DNA of 64,000 bases from Symbiodinium natans (GCA_905221605.1 CAJNDS010002535.1:1152001-1216000), one strand, 5' to 3'. Shown: positions 10,690 through 19,710, counted from the stretch's first letter. The notes: generated from the sequence alone by a model not told the origin. Program-made: numbers and translations.

Positions 10690-13600
10690 CCGTAGTGGCC
10701 GTCAGCGTTGGGGCGAGGCTCCTCTGAGGCTGAGGCGGACTGGGCAGTCCCGCCTCCCGAAGGCCTGGCGGAAGTGCTCGACCCCGCAGCCCCGGGGGCG
10801 TCCTGACCATCGTCAGACACCTCTTCCCCGTCGGCGCCTTCCCCGGCCGCCCGACTCTCTCCCTCTCGGCGCAGCGTTTTGAGGGACTCCTCACGCTTGG
10901 TGATCTTCTCCAGCTTCACCATCGCAGTTCCCGCAACCTCCAGTATTCTCGACTGGAGCTTCTGCGCTCTAAGAAGAGCTTCGGACCGCGCGAGGTATTC
11001 CTTCGCGCTGGTGACCACAGACTGGCCGAGCACGAGGACTCCTTCCTCTGTGCTCTCGGCCTGGGCCCCACTAGCGGGCTCCTCGTCCTCCTTCACTCTG
11101 ACCGCGGCTGGAGGCGCCCGCGTGTCGGGAAGATCCGAGCTGGAACTATCTTCCTCGACACCTTCAGCTGCTTGGGCTGCCTCTTCCTCGAGCGAGTCCT
11201 CGGGCTCGAGGACATTGGGGCCCGGGATGTTGCGCCTAGGGTACACCTTGGGCTTCGCTGGCACGATCGAAGTCCTAGGAGTCCCTAGGGGACGCCCTTT
11301 GGCCTTAGGCGCGGCCTTAGGAGGGGTAACAGGTTGGGCGGCCCCCGCGGCCATGACACGACCCGCAGGGGCCAGCACAACCGTCGAGGAGCTCGCCGCG
11401 CCACTGCTGGCCGCAGCAGCTTGGGACGCTTGGACCGTGCCCAGTTTCGGTCCTCGCCCCAACGGCGGGTTGGGGCCCGCACTGGAGTCGCCTAAACTCT
11501 TTAGGTCGACACGCAAGACCAACCTATCCACTTCCAACTCAGCTATCAAGTCTGAGTAGACAGGCGAGCCCCTGGGGAGTGCCCAGATGCGGGAAATGCC
11601 GGTGGCCCTAATCTGGCCAGTGAGGGCCACCCCATCCGCTCCTGCATAGATGGGCACTCCGGCGTCCCGCAGGACCGCCAGTCGGACCTCGACTATGCAA
11701 GTCGATCCGCGGCGGAACCCGCGCCTTCCGTCCTCCCACTGCGTGGGGCAGTGTCCTAGGACGTAGTGAACCCCGAGGCGGCCTCCCGGCCCGCCGCCGG
11801 GGATCAGGCCGTTCTGCAACAGGCTTGGCACGACATGCAAGTCCGTGCCGTGCCACATGGCCGGGCCATACTGACGGATGAGGTCGTCGATGGCCGTCTC
11901 ACTTAGGCCCTCCATCATGAACCCCATCGGATGGCCGCAATCGGCAGAGTGGCCTTGGAAGGCACGAAGGAAACCAGCGTGCGAGGTATCCAACCTCGGT
12001 TTCCGCTGGCTGGCGTCGTGCGCGACCGCCTGGTTGTACTGGTTGATGGTGATCCCGAGTTGCTCGATCAACTCATCAACCGGGTAGAGGCCGCCCGGAC
12101 CGAACCGGCCTCTGCAGCCACCTTCGCCGTGCCGCATGCATCGGACTAGCAGGCGCTGCACGTCGTCTATCGTGGGCGGGCCCTTCCGGCCCTTAGGGCC
12201 TGGGCTCTTGCTTTTGCCCCTGCCCTTAGACCCTCCTCCACCCATCGCGGCACTGAGGCCCGCGGCTTTGCTGGACCTCCGATGGGCGAGGGAAACCTGA
12301 CACGCCCTTGAGCGGCCAGGACACGGCCCGCTGCAAGGGGCCGGTGTGCAGTAGTGGTAGGCAGCCGCTCCCGCGCGGCCAGGGCACGGCCCGCAGCGGG
12401 GCCTTGTGGTTGACCACGAAGGTCCGGGCGACCGGTCGGTCGCTCCCGCGCGGTCTGGTCGCGACCCGCAGCGGGGCGCAGTGCACAGGCACGAACGCGG
12501 GGAGGGACTACCTACCCTAGGCTCTACAACACACTTGAACCGCTGCGGCGGGGGGTTGGGGAGTTTCTTTAAGGTCGGGGCTTTAGGGCTTCTACGGCTT
12601 CTGCTTCGACCTTGGACCGAACCTCTAGGCCTGCTTCCTAAACACTGGCTGCGAGACAAACGAACGAAGCTGCACGCGACGAACGACGAAAAATCCTTCT
12701 GCCCGCAGACCGGCGACCTGGGAAACGGCCCGCCCCAAAAACACCCGCCCTGAACACAGAAACACCCGAACAGCCCCAACATCCTGAGCATCAGAACGCG
12801 CGTGGGGTGATTCTGGTCCGAGCGCGCCGCGTCATGGTTCGCGCGCTTGGAGTTGTGCGCACCGCGAACGCCTAAGGCTTCAAGAGCAGACGACGCGCTC
12901 TGAGGAGCCGCGACTGCCCCCTTGGCGCACGCTTCGCGCACCGCCCCCTCGGCTTGGGCATCAGTGAAAAACTGCCCATCAATGACCCTACCCGTCCTAA
13001 CAGTAAGATCATCCACGTAGGCAATCCACTCCTTAGTATACTTAAGGCGCCTACCTCTGCCGGGGGCATAGGCCCTATCAACCACAAAGTTGAAATCATC
13101 TGGGCCGTTAATCGGGCCAAAGGTGAGGCCGACAGGGAGATATTTCCCTGATCTTGCCACAATGGCCAACACCTCGCGAGCACGCTTGGTGTTCCTAATC
13201 TGATTAAACCCACTAACCGCATCCACGAAGGTATACCAAACCGAACCTACTGCGGCGGCGAGCACATCGCTGCCCCGCCGACAATAGTACGTGGAGCGCT
13301 TAATTCGGGCATTCACGCGGCGGTAGTCAACCACCAAGCGTCGCTTCCTATGCCGCTTGTAGCTGGGCATTTCCTTGGTCGGAAACGGCGCAGATCCCCA
13401 AGCCGAGCTGCCGCGGATCAACTGACCCCGCTTGCATTCTTCTTCAAGCTTGTCGTCGACCCATTGCGCGGACTCGCCCCTCAGACTGTGAGGCTGGGAC
13501 GAGACCGGCGGCCCGGTGGGGATGCAGTCATGGGCGAACTTCCTGACCGTGGTCCTGGTGGTGTCCTCCACCCAGAACCCAGCGGCCTTTCGCCGTATGA

Positions 13601-13967
13601 CCTCCCTGACGGCTGCGATATCAGCATCGGTCAGCCCGGGTCTGGTTGGTCCAGGCTCGATCTTCAAACCCGACCATACGAGGTCTCTATAGGCCTCGGT
13701 GCGCCTAGGATCCTCCGCGACCTTCTCGCCCGCAAGAGCATAGACCTCAAGGTCAGCCCGGACGGAATCCCAGTCCTTGGCGTCCGCCTTGGTCCGCCAA
13801 AACGCTTCCCTTCTCCGCGGCATACTTATCCACCTCCTTATCCAGCTCCGCACGCTCTGCTGGCGTGAGGTCCTCGCCCGACCGCACGTCCGGGAGGGGA
13901 ACGACTGGAGAGGGCTGTGGCGCAGCCGCGGCGCTATCTGCACCCGCAGTGGCTGGAAAGCTTTCAA
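10671..13967 (-). CDS. RT fingers/palm plus KptA RNA 2'-phosphotransferase ORF
   Basis: Open frame of 1098 codons whose first codon is TTG, so it is probably entered by a +1 shift from the integrase ORF near 13809 (AAG-G-GAA), giving ...DKYAAEK-EAFWRTKADAK. Residues 52-345 are Ty3/chromovirus-type RT fingers and palm: RLVVDYRRVNA, TFVDAVSGFNQI, LTFGPINGPDDF and the catalytic AYVDDL (D319, D320). No thumb follows. Residues 350-574 are low complexity with short G+C-rich repeats. An internal ATG at residue 575 (12245) begins a basic linker, then the KptA/Tpt1 domain (595-815) and an acidic tail to 1098. The two halves may be separate proteins. Confidence 0.8.
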   Translation of the reverse strand: MKAFQPLRVQIAPRLRHSPLQSFPSRTCGRARTSRQQSVRSWIRRWISMPRRREAFWRTKADAKDWDSVRADLEVYALAGEKVAEDPRRTEAYRDLVWSGLKIEPGPTRPGLTDADIAAVREVIRRKAAGFWVEDTTRTTVRKFAHDCIPTGPPVSSQPHSLRGESAQWVDDKLEEECKRGQLIRGSSAWGSAPFPTKEMPSYKRHRKRRLVVDYRRVNARIKRSTYYCRRGSDVLAAAVGSVWYTFVDAVSGFNQIRNTKRAREVLAIVARSGKYLPVGLTFGPINGPDDFNFVVDRAYAPGRGRRLKYTKEWIAYVDDLTVRTGRVIDGQFFTDAQAEGAVREACAKGAVAAPQSASSALEALGVRGAHNSKRANHDAARSDQNHPTRVLMLRMLGLFGCFCVQGGCFWGGPFPRSPVCGQKDFSSFVACSFVRLSRSQCLGSRPRGSVQGRSRSRRSPKAPTLKKLPNPPPQRFKCVVEPRVGSPSPRSCLCTAPRCGSRPDRAGATDRSPGPSWSTTRPRCGPCPGRAGAAAYHYCTPAPCSGPCPGRSRACQVSLAHRRSSKAAGLSAAMGGGGSKGRGKSKSPGPKGRKGPPTIDDVQRLLVRCMRHGEGGCRGRFGPGGLYPVDELIEQLGITINQYNQAVAHDASQRKPRLDTSHAGFLRAFQGHSADCGHPMGFMMEGLSETAIDDLIRQYGPAMWHGTDLHVVPSLLQNGLIPGGGPGGRLGVHYVLGHCPTQWEDGRRGFRRGSTCIVEVRLAVLRDAGVPIYAGADGVALTGQIRATGISRIWALPRGSPVYSDLIAELEVDRLVLRVDLKSLGDSSAGPNPPLGRGPKLGTVQASQAAAASSGAASSSTVVLAPAGRVMAAGAAQPVTPPKAAPKAKGRPLGTPRTSIVPAKPKVYPRRNIPGPNVLEPEDSLEEEAAQAAEGVEEDSSSSDLPDTRAPPAAVRVKEDEEPASGAQAESTEEGVLVLGQSVVTSAKEYLARSEALLRAQKLQSRILEVAGTAMVKLEKITKREESLKTLRREGESRAAGEGADGEEVSDDGQDAPGAAGSSTSARPSGGGTAQSASASEEPRPNADGHYGCSDAG
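11523..12185 (-). other. Tpt1/KptA-like RNA 2'-phosphotransferase domain
   Basis: Residues about 595-815. N-lobe: CMRHGEGGCRGRFGPGGLYP then FLRAFQGHS, matching the Tpt1 pattern LRH...DG(Y/W)V and IRA(x)QGHS. C-lobe: MWHGTDLHVV...NGLIPGG...GRLGVHYVLG and IYAGADGVALTGQI. The Arg-His-Arg-Arg tetrad known from yeast Tpt1 and Runella KptA is complete (R612, H613, R668, R730) and the NAD-contacting HGT is present. Family function: removal of an internal RNA 2'-phosphate with NAD, the last step of fungal and plant type tRNA ligation. Its use by a retrotransposon is inference. Confidence 0.82.
12305..12480 (-). repeat. Three tandem copies of a GC-rich hairpin-like word
   Basis: Copies at about 12311, 12373 and 12447 of CGCGGCCAGGGCACGGCCCG, spaced 62-74 bp apart, just upstream of the internal ATG of the KptA unit. 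More diverged copies occur elsewhere in the element. Confidence 0.6.
12933..13814 (-). other. RT fingers and palm, displaced after integrase
   Basis: Residues 52-345 of the ORF. The catalytic Asp triad is visible (Asp in TFVDAVSG and the pair in AYVDD). The sequence after YVDD runs LTVRTGRVIDGQFF and then ends before any primer-grip or thumb region. The matching thumb and RNase H are found 5-6 kb upstream at 18421-19263. Confidence 0.85.
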
Positions 13968-16900
13968 CTGCAGCGGTGCACAGCTCTTCTGCGCCCCTCA
14001 GACCAAGGTCCTGGAGCGAGGCGCAGAAAGCCGCCCCTATGAGGTTGTAGTCGGATTGCGCGCGCTCAACGTGCTTGTGCTGCGCTGCGCCTAGCGCATC
14101 CGGCCTACTACACCTCAACCCTACCGATTCTAAGCTGAAATCGGCGAGCCACAGGGCCCCGCTCTCAACGAGGTTGCTGCGGCCGCTGGCCCGCGCGAAC
14201 TGGCACATGTCAGCCCGCACGAAAGCCCAAGGCCAGCGTGGCTCAGCGAGCGTCCCAAACAAGGCGCCCCACTCCTCTAGCCGCCAAGGTTCCCACTCGC
14301 CTTTTTGCGCCTGCAAACGCAGCGCGACGTGGGCGCCCGCGCGTGTGCGTTCCTGCGCACACCGGACGACTAGCTGGAGGAAAGCCCGGGGCACATTCTT
14401 GCCCTCAAGCCCAATTACGAGCACCTTCGGCTCTGTGCGCAGAACAGCGCCGCTAATGGCCTCCAAGTGCTCTTCTGCGGCCAGGTTCCAGGTGATCCCG
14501 TAGGCCTGCTTGCCTTGCACAAAAGCGGGAACAACCCTGTACCCGTGCCTCCTAGCCGCGTCGGAAACGACCGCGTCACCCCAAGCAACCTCTAAGACAT
14601 CAGCAACCCCACCAAGGAAATACTGCCGGAACCAACTCTCGACAGCACCCGACTCTGGGGAAGCCCTAGGTTGCAACGCGCGGGGTTCCGCGACCAGGAG
14701 GTCCGCGAGGGCCTCTCGGATCGAGAGCACACTCGTGCCGGCACGAGACGCTCGCTCGAGGGTCCTGTCCTGCAACGAATACGCCCCCTTGTCCAACTTT
14801 CTGGCCGAGGCTGCAGCAAGCACGCCGTCGCGGTTTAGGTCGATTTTGGAAATGATTTCCTTCACAGAAACCGCTTCATGGGCCGGACGGGTCCCTTCTG
14901 AAAGCGTGAGCGCTCCGTCCTCGGCGATATATGCAAGCCGCCATTTGACCCGAACCCCGCTGGCGTCGGGGAGATAGCGATGGACGCCGACCTGCGCACG
15001 GGCCGCATCCACCTGCGTGACCCGTCCTAACCTGCACACCTTCGGGCCTCCACCTACGCCCCGATAGGCAATGCGGTCGCCAAGGCGGAGGACGAAGTCC
15101 CTCCCGCGCCTGGTCAGCGTGAACTCCACCTGCTTGGCGTCGCCTTGAACCTGTTGCCCTAAGCTGGGGCGAGACGAGCCGTCCCCGCCGGTTTCATCGT
15201 CTTCAAAGACGACCGGCTCGCGGGATTCCGCGCCATCTGCATCCGCAGGAACAAGAATGCAGTCTTCTGCGTGCGCCTCCATCGGGCCGCGCCGGGCGGA
15301 AGAAGTACCCCCCGACTCCATCGACACGGGCTCCAAGGTGAGCCTGTGGCCCTTGACTTCCAACACGCGCCAGGGGCCGGTCAGACCCGGTTTCCAAGGC
15401 ACACGCCCCGCCCCCTCTGAACGGGCCCTCGGAGCGTTCCAGACCACTCGGTCGCCTGGTTTAAGGTCCACAGTGCGCCTATGACGGTTTGCAAGTTTCG
15501 CCCGCGCTTCTGAAGACCGCGTCCAGTGCTCTCGGACCGCAGCAGCTAGCTCCGAGAACTGTTTGAACTGGCTCCGAGCCCAATCAGAGATGGGTTCAAA
15601 CTGCAAGGCGTCTCGCAGGACGTCCTTTTCAAGTGGTAGAGCGAGCGACCAGCTCCGCTCTAGGTCCCTCGGGGTATACCCGTGGGGTCCCGGAGTGTTG
15701 TCTATGACGTACTCCGCCACCACGAGCCAATCCGACCAAGCTTCGGAAAGGGAGGCGCCGACTTGTCTGACGACCGCCCCCAGCACCTTTTGAACTTCTT
15801 GGTGGACTCGCTCGTTTGCGCCCAACTCACAAGGCCTCAAGGGCGCGCTGAACCGCCACTCGGTCCCAAGCATAGCGCTGAGTTCTGCCATGAGCGCGTT
15901 CTTGAACTCTGGCCCTCTGTCCGACCTGATGAGGCTCGGGATCGTCCTGCTGCGAAGCACACAGCGCACGAACGCCCTCCTGACTTCCGCATGAGTCAGA
16001 GACCTCATAGGCTCGAGGAGGACAGCATGACTGAGGCAATCAAAGTACGTAAGCGAGTACCTATGCCCCTCCCTGTCCTCTCGGTTCGGACCCTCACAGT
16101 CCACGCTGACTTCCTGCCAGCAAGTCTCGGCGCCACACTTGACCGCACGAGCTTCAACCTTCGTCGGTCGAGAGCGGCCTTTAATGCAGGCGAGACACTT
16201 GGCGACCCAGGTCCGCACATCTTTCTCCAAATCGGGCCACCAGACTGCCCTCTCCAACAGTTTGATGGTAACCTCGGCAGACCTATGGGCCCCAAGGACT
16301 CCACAGTGGACTGAATTGTAACAGGCGCGGCGCCAGGTCACCCCGTTCGCGCCCGCAGCCCCGTTGGGAACCACTGGGACGACGACGGTTTGACCCGTCC
16401 TGAGGGTCACCTCGCGCTCCAGCAACCCGTCTCCGGACATCACCATCGGCGGCTCCGGCTTGCGAATCGACCCCGCCAATGAGGGATCGCGCCGCTGACC
16501 CTCGTACCACGCCGTACGAAGGGATCCCGTGACTCGGAACTCCGAAATGTTCGCCGCGTCCCTCGCCTCGACCGCAAGCTGTTCGCGACGATTTTCGTCC
16601 TCCCCCGCGGCCAGGCTCAAAGACGGAACTCCGCCCTTAAACTCGACCTTGACCTTGGTTGAGGAATGGTCCCAAATGCACAGGATGGGGCTATGGCTGA
16701 CGAGCTCCAGAACCACAGCAGGGCCCTTGTGCTCCTCACCCATAAACGCCAAAACTCTACCCTTCAGCTTGCACTCATTGGCATTCTTCCCGCGACTGAT
16801 AGCGCCCGCGGTCCAATGCCCTTCTACGCCCTCATTGGACGCAGAGAATAGAGCAAGGACCCTTGACGCCTGCCGGGTAGAACTGCGGGGATCCGAGGCT

Positions 16901-19710
16901 TCTCCGGTTGCCCGCCAGCCAATGACCTGAGTAACCCTACCCCAAAGGGCTATCAGCTTGCCGAAGGAGGGGTCTAAGGCAACCTCTTTGCCCTTAGACC
17001 TCCAGAGCACTTCGCACTGCTCATTCACGACATGTCTGTGGCCGTGCCAGTTCACCACTGACGACCAATGCACGACGATGTCGCCCTGAACCGCATCCAG
17101 GGGCGAGCAGTTGTGCCCCGCCACCACAGCACCATCTTCTCTAACCACCCATGTGGTCCAGTAAGGCTTCACATCGCCCCACTTGGAAAGATCCTTGTGC
17201 TGGGAGCCGAGGCTGAGCTTCATGGAATGGCCCTTCTTCCATATCTTCCCACTCAGCATGCCATATGCTGTGGGAACTGGAGCATCCTTGGGCGTAGTCC
17301 TGAACCCTACCGCCCATTGCTGGATGGTTGAGGACCTAACCCTAAACAAGCCTCCTGTCCTATCCAAGGTCGCAAGGACGGAGTTGACCTCTAGGCCCAC
17401 CTCATGGGCCTCAAGGTCGCCCTCAAGCGGAGGTTCGAGCTCCTCCCGCTCGGCTATCTCCACCGAGGTATCGACCGCCTCTTTCTCGATGCAGGCGGGG
17501 CAGCGAGAAAACAGGTAGGTCCGCTTGCCGCAGATGCATAGACCCTCGTGGTCCCAGAGGGGTCGCGACGGTTCGTCCAGCATCCCTCTAATGCTGGCAT
17601 CATCGATGGAACGAACCGCGTCCAGCCTCAAGGACCGCAGAACCTCCGCCCCCAATGCCTGCTTCCCTACGATCCCAAAACCTCGCAGGGGAGGCTCCGG
17701 AAAATCCTTCTTGAGTTCCGGACAAGCCTCGGCCACTTCCAAGTGGCCTTGCTGCGTGCGCCAAAGGCGTGGCCGCACCGCCCAGATAGCCTTGATACCT
17801 GCCCAAGCCTCTCCTACAGCCCTAGCTTCTTTGCGCTGCAGGTTCCTTGCTTGGAGCGTGAGCTCAACAACCAAAGGCCACCTAAGGACGGCTGTGACCA
17901 GCCCGCCTTGTCCAAGTCCTACAAGGAACTGCGGACGAAACCCCGAAGCTTCCCTAAGAACCTTGGCACACGAAGTGAGCAAGTCGACCCTGATCCGCTT
18001 GATCTTCTTGGTCCCTGCGAGCCTGCCGGCCCCGCAATCAAAATGCGAGGCAAGCCCGTCGGTATCCTCAAACGGACCCCAACAACCCCTGACAGCCACA
18101 GAAACTCCAGGGAGGCTCGCTTGGAAAACGCGCCTGATCTCAGTCAGCTCTGCGTCCTGCTCTTTCCAACGCGCGTAGTCAAATACAACCATGACGCGCA
18201 CCGGAAGGGCTGCGACGACGCACATCGGCACAGCCGCGGCCTGGACACGGCCCGCAGGCTCTGGGACGGCGTCGTTGCCGACCGCCCAGGGCACTGGTCC
18301 GTCACCCTCAGTACCCTCTCCGAGGTACTGGTCCAGGTCGAATCCTCGGAGTTGGCCCGAAAGGCCCTCGAGGTCTTTCGTCCTCGCCGCAAGGAGCGCA
18401 TCCCGATCCTTGGGATTGCGGCTAAAACTGTCACCCAGCGTCGCTGAGCGACCGCTAAGGCTCCTTATTTCAGACCCATCCATAAGGATTTCTGCAACCC
18501 ACCGGACGAGCTTCGGATCCATTCCGATGTCCGATGTTTGCGCTCGGGTAAGGTTGGCATGATCTGTCCAACACAGAGTCCGAATAGAGCCAAACATGCG
18601 GCGTGTCGCCCGCTTTACCTCGAGCTGGGCAAACGCCTCCTGTATCAAGGGCGGCCAGTTCTGCTGCGCGGGGGTCAAGCTCTTCGAGTGCGTCATAAGC
18701 ACTTTGAGCTGACTCAAGTCACGCGTCATCTGCACGACGCTGCCCCCTACCGCGATGCCCGACGCATCCGCGATCTGCTCAAGGGGACACGACCCATCCG
18801 CAGCAGAGGCCTCATCGAAGGTAGCCAAATTGATGCGGTTCTGCATCATGCGCTTAATCGCTTTAAAGGCTTTGCAACCCTCGGTGGCGGCTGAGCCCAG
18901 CCCGCCTTCAGGAAAGACGGCGCCTGGCTTCTGCCACTGCCCTAAAATCTTGGCTGCGTGCCCATACTCAACAGGCAGGTAGCCGCGCAACCAGTTTGCG
19001 CAACCCAAAAATTGCTGAATGTGAAGCTTCTCCCAGAGCGGGGGAAAGTCAATCACCGCCTGACAACGCTCTTCGTCAGGCGAACTCCCGCCCCGCCCAA
19101 TGTTGTGTCCCAGGAGCTTGCCTTTGGAGACACAAACTTCGGCCTTGCTGATTCCAAAGGAGAACCCAAACAAGATTGACTTATCTAGGAAACCCTCTAA
19201 GGAAACGAGGTGGTCGAGGAGGTGCGGGCACGCTTTAGGGTGCCGGGCGCGCATATCTGCCGCGAGCTTCTCATAATAGTAGTCCGTTGGAGGCTCTTCG
19301 ATCATCTTCTCGATGTCCCAGCTCTCCACGATATGATAGCTCGGGCAGCGCGCCGTATCGACCGCGTCTGCTGGGCGAACAGCGTCACTTGCGCCTCTCC
19401 CAGCAGTGGCCGATCCTTCACGCCAGCCAGCCCAGCGTGGCCCCTTGCGCGTCCTAAAAACCGCGAGGCGTTCGGTGACGGGAACTTCATCGCTACACGC
19501 AACGCTTTCCGCCACACGTAAATCCCTCGTGTCCCAGAGACGCCACGCCTCACCCACGCGCTGAAGCAAGCACGTTTCGTAAGGCGCCTTCTCGACCGCC
19601 AGGGTCCCAAGGTCCTGCTGCGCAGGGCGCCTACCCCACACAGACGCGTAACCACCTGGCGCCTCCCACCAGTTGTCGACGCTTGGAAGGTGGTCCAAGC
19701 AAGAAAGCAC
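13753..19710 (-). CDS. RT thumb - RNase H - integrase - BAH-like - methyltransferase-like polyprotein
   Basis: 1985 codons; first codon is GTG, and a +1 join to the protease ORF near 19735 gives ...RERP-VGRPVEEPGVLSCLDHL. Order: thumb/connection 160-245 (FGISKAEVCVSKGKLLGHNI, then QQFLGCANWLRGYL); RNase H with D299, E358, D383, D427; an alpha/beta-hydrolase-like patch about 500-620 (FLVGLGQGGLVTAV, Ser replaced by Gly); a zinc ribbon near 724-740; integrase HHCC finger (H1135/H1142, C1172, C1175) and core D1204, D1264, E1300 with 35 residues between the last two; C-terminal LTGPWRVLEV motif; BAH-like 1540-1640; methyltransferase-like Rossmann region 1692-1870 (DVLEVAWG, FVRADMCQF). The palm is absent here and found in the next ORF. 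Confidence 0.85.
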   Translation of the reverse strand: MLSCLDHLPSVDNWWEAPGGYASVWGRRPAQQDLGTLAVEKAPYETCLLQRVGEAWRLWDTRDLRVAESVACSDEVPVTERLAVFRTRKGPRWAGWREGSATAGRGASDAVRPADAVDTARCPSYHIVESWDIEKMIEEPPTDYYYEKLAADMRARHPKACPHLLDHLVSLEGFLDKSILFGFSFGISKAEVCVSKGKLLGHNIGRGGSSPDEERCQAVIDFPPLWEKLHIQQFLGCANWLRGYLPVEYGHAAKILGQWQKPGAVFPEGGLGSAATEGCKAFKAIKRMMQNRINLATFDEASAADGSCPLEQIADASGIAVGGSVVQMTRDLSQLKVLMTHSKSLTPAQQNWPPLIQEAFAQLEVKRATRRMFGSIRTLCWTDHANLTRAQTSDIGMDPKLVRWVAEILMDGSEIRSLSGRSATLGDSFSRNPKDRDALLAARTKDLEGLSGQLRGFDLDQYLGEGTEGDGPVPWAVGNDAVPEPAGRVQAAAVPMCVVAALPVRVMVVFDYARWKEQDAELTEIRRVFQASLPGVSVAVRGCWGPFEDTDGLASHFDCGAGRLAGTKKIKRIRVDLLTSCAKVLREASGFRPQFLVGLGQGGLVTAVLRWPLVVELTLQARNLQRKEARAVGEAWAGIKAIWAVRPRLWRTQQGHLEVAEACPELKKDFPEPPLRGFGIVGKQALGAEVLRSLRLDAVRSIDDASIRGMLDEPSRPLWDHEGLCICGKRTYLFSRCPACIEKEAVDTSVEIAEREELEPPLEGDLEAHEVGLEVNSVLATLDRTGGLFRVRSSTIQQWAVGFRTTPKDAPVPTAYGMLSGKIWKKGHSMKLSLGSQHKDLSKWGDVKPYWTTWVVREDGAVVAGHNCSPLDAVQGDIVVHWSSVVNWHGHRHVVNEQCEVLWRSKGKEVALDPSFGKLIALWGRVTQVIGWRATGEASDPRSSTRQASRVLALFSASNEGVEGHWTAGAISRGKNANECKLKGRVLAFMGEEHKGPAVVLELVSHSPILCIWDHSSTKVKVEFKGGVPSLSLAAGEDENRREQLAVEARDAANISEFRVTGSLRTAWYEGQRRDPSLAGSIRKPEPPMVMSGDGLLEREVTLRTGQTVVVPVVPNGAAGANGVTWRRACYNSVHCGVLGAHRSAEVTIKLLERAVWWPDLEKDVRTWVAKCLACIKGRSRPTKVEARAVKCGAETCWQEVSVDCEGPNREDREGHRYSLTYFDCLSHAVLLEPMRSLTHAEVRRAFVRCVLRSRTIPSLIRSDRGPEFKNALMAELSAMLGTEWRFSAPLRPCELGANERVHQEVQKVLGAVVRQVGASLSEAWSDWLVVAEYVIDNTPGPHGYTPRDLERSWSLALPLEKDVLRDALQFEPISDWARSQFKQFSELAAAVREHWTRSSEARAKLANRHRRTVDLKPGDRVVWNAPRARSEGAGRVPWKPGLTGPWRVLEVKGHRLTLEPVSMESGGTSSARRGPMEAHAEDCILVPADADGAESREPVVFEDDETGGDGSSRPSLGQQVQGDAKQVEFTLTRRGRDFVLRLGDRIAYRGVGGGPKVCRLGRVTQVDAARAQVGVHRYLPDASGVRVKWRLAYIAEDGALTLSEGTRPAHEAVSVKEIISKIDLNRDGVLAAASARKLDKGAYSLQDRTLERASRAGTSVLSIREALADLLVAEPRALQPRASPESGAVESWFRQYFLGGVADVLEVAWGDAVVSDAARRHGYRVVPAFVQGKQAYGITWNLAAEEHLEAISGAVLRTEPKVLVIGLEGKNVPRAFLQLVVRCAQERTRAGAHVALRLQAQKGEWEPWRLEEWGALFGTLAEPRWPWAFVRADMCQFARASGRSNLVESGALWLADFSLESVGLRCSRPDALGAAQHKHVERAQSDYNLIGAAFCASLQDLGLRGAEELCTAAVESFPATAGADSAAAAPQPSPVVPLPDVRSGEDLTPAERAELDKEVDKYAAEKGSVLADQGGRQGLGFRPG
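14101..14637 (-). other. Degenerate methyltransferase-like domain
   Basis: Residues 1692-1870 of the polyprotein. DVLEVAWGDAVVSDAARRHG has the position and shape of a Rossmann motif I but lacks the usual FAG/GxG. FVRADMCQF resembles a conserved block of retroelement DNMT-like domains. No Pro-Cys catalytic motif and no ENV motif are visible, so catalysis looks lost. Confidence 0.45.
14791..15093 (-). other. BAH-like domain
   Basis: Residues about 1540-1640: LRLGDRIAYRG..., RLGRVTQVDA, VGVHRYLPDASG, VRVKWRLAYIAEDG, EAVSVKEIISKIDLN. The pattern of GD(x)Iay, a central RY(L)P and a closing I(I)sKi is what BAH domains show. Chromatin targeting would follow by analogy with chromodomains of chromoviruses; this is inference. 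Confidence 0.5.
15331..16323 (-). other. Integrase (HHCC, DD35E) with C-terminal GPW motif
   Basis: Residues 1130-1460. Zinc finger, VSVDCEGP, IRSDRGPEFK and ELGANERVHQ supply the three acidic residues, with 35 residues between D1264 and E1300. The C-terminal LKPGDRVVW...LTGPWRVLEV is the SH3-like end seen in Ty3-type integrases. Confidence 0.92.
18421..19263 (-). other. RT thumb/connection and RNase H, upstream of integrase
   Basis: Residues 150-430. The SKGKLLGHNIGRGG...PDEERCQAV stretch corresponds to the K-x-FLGH-x-(I/V)S...P-x-K-x-x-A block that directly follows the palm in ordinary Ty3-type RT. Here it is preceded by unrelated sequence. RNase H ends with ATLGDSFSRNP. Confidence 0.85.
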
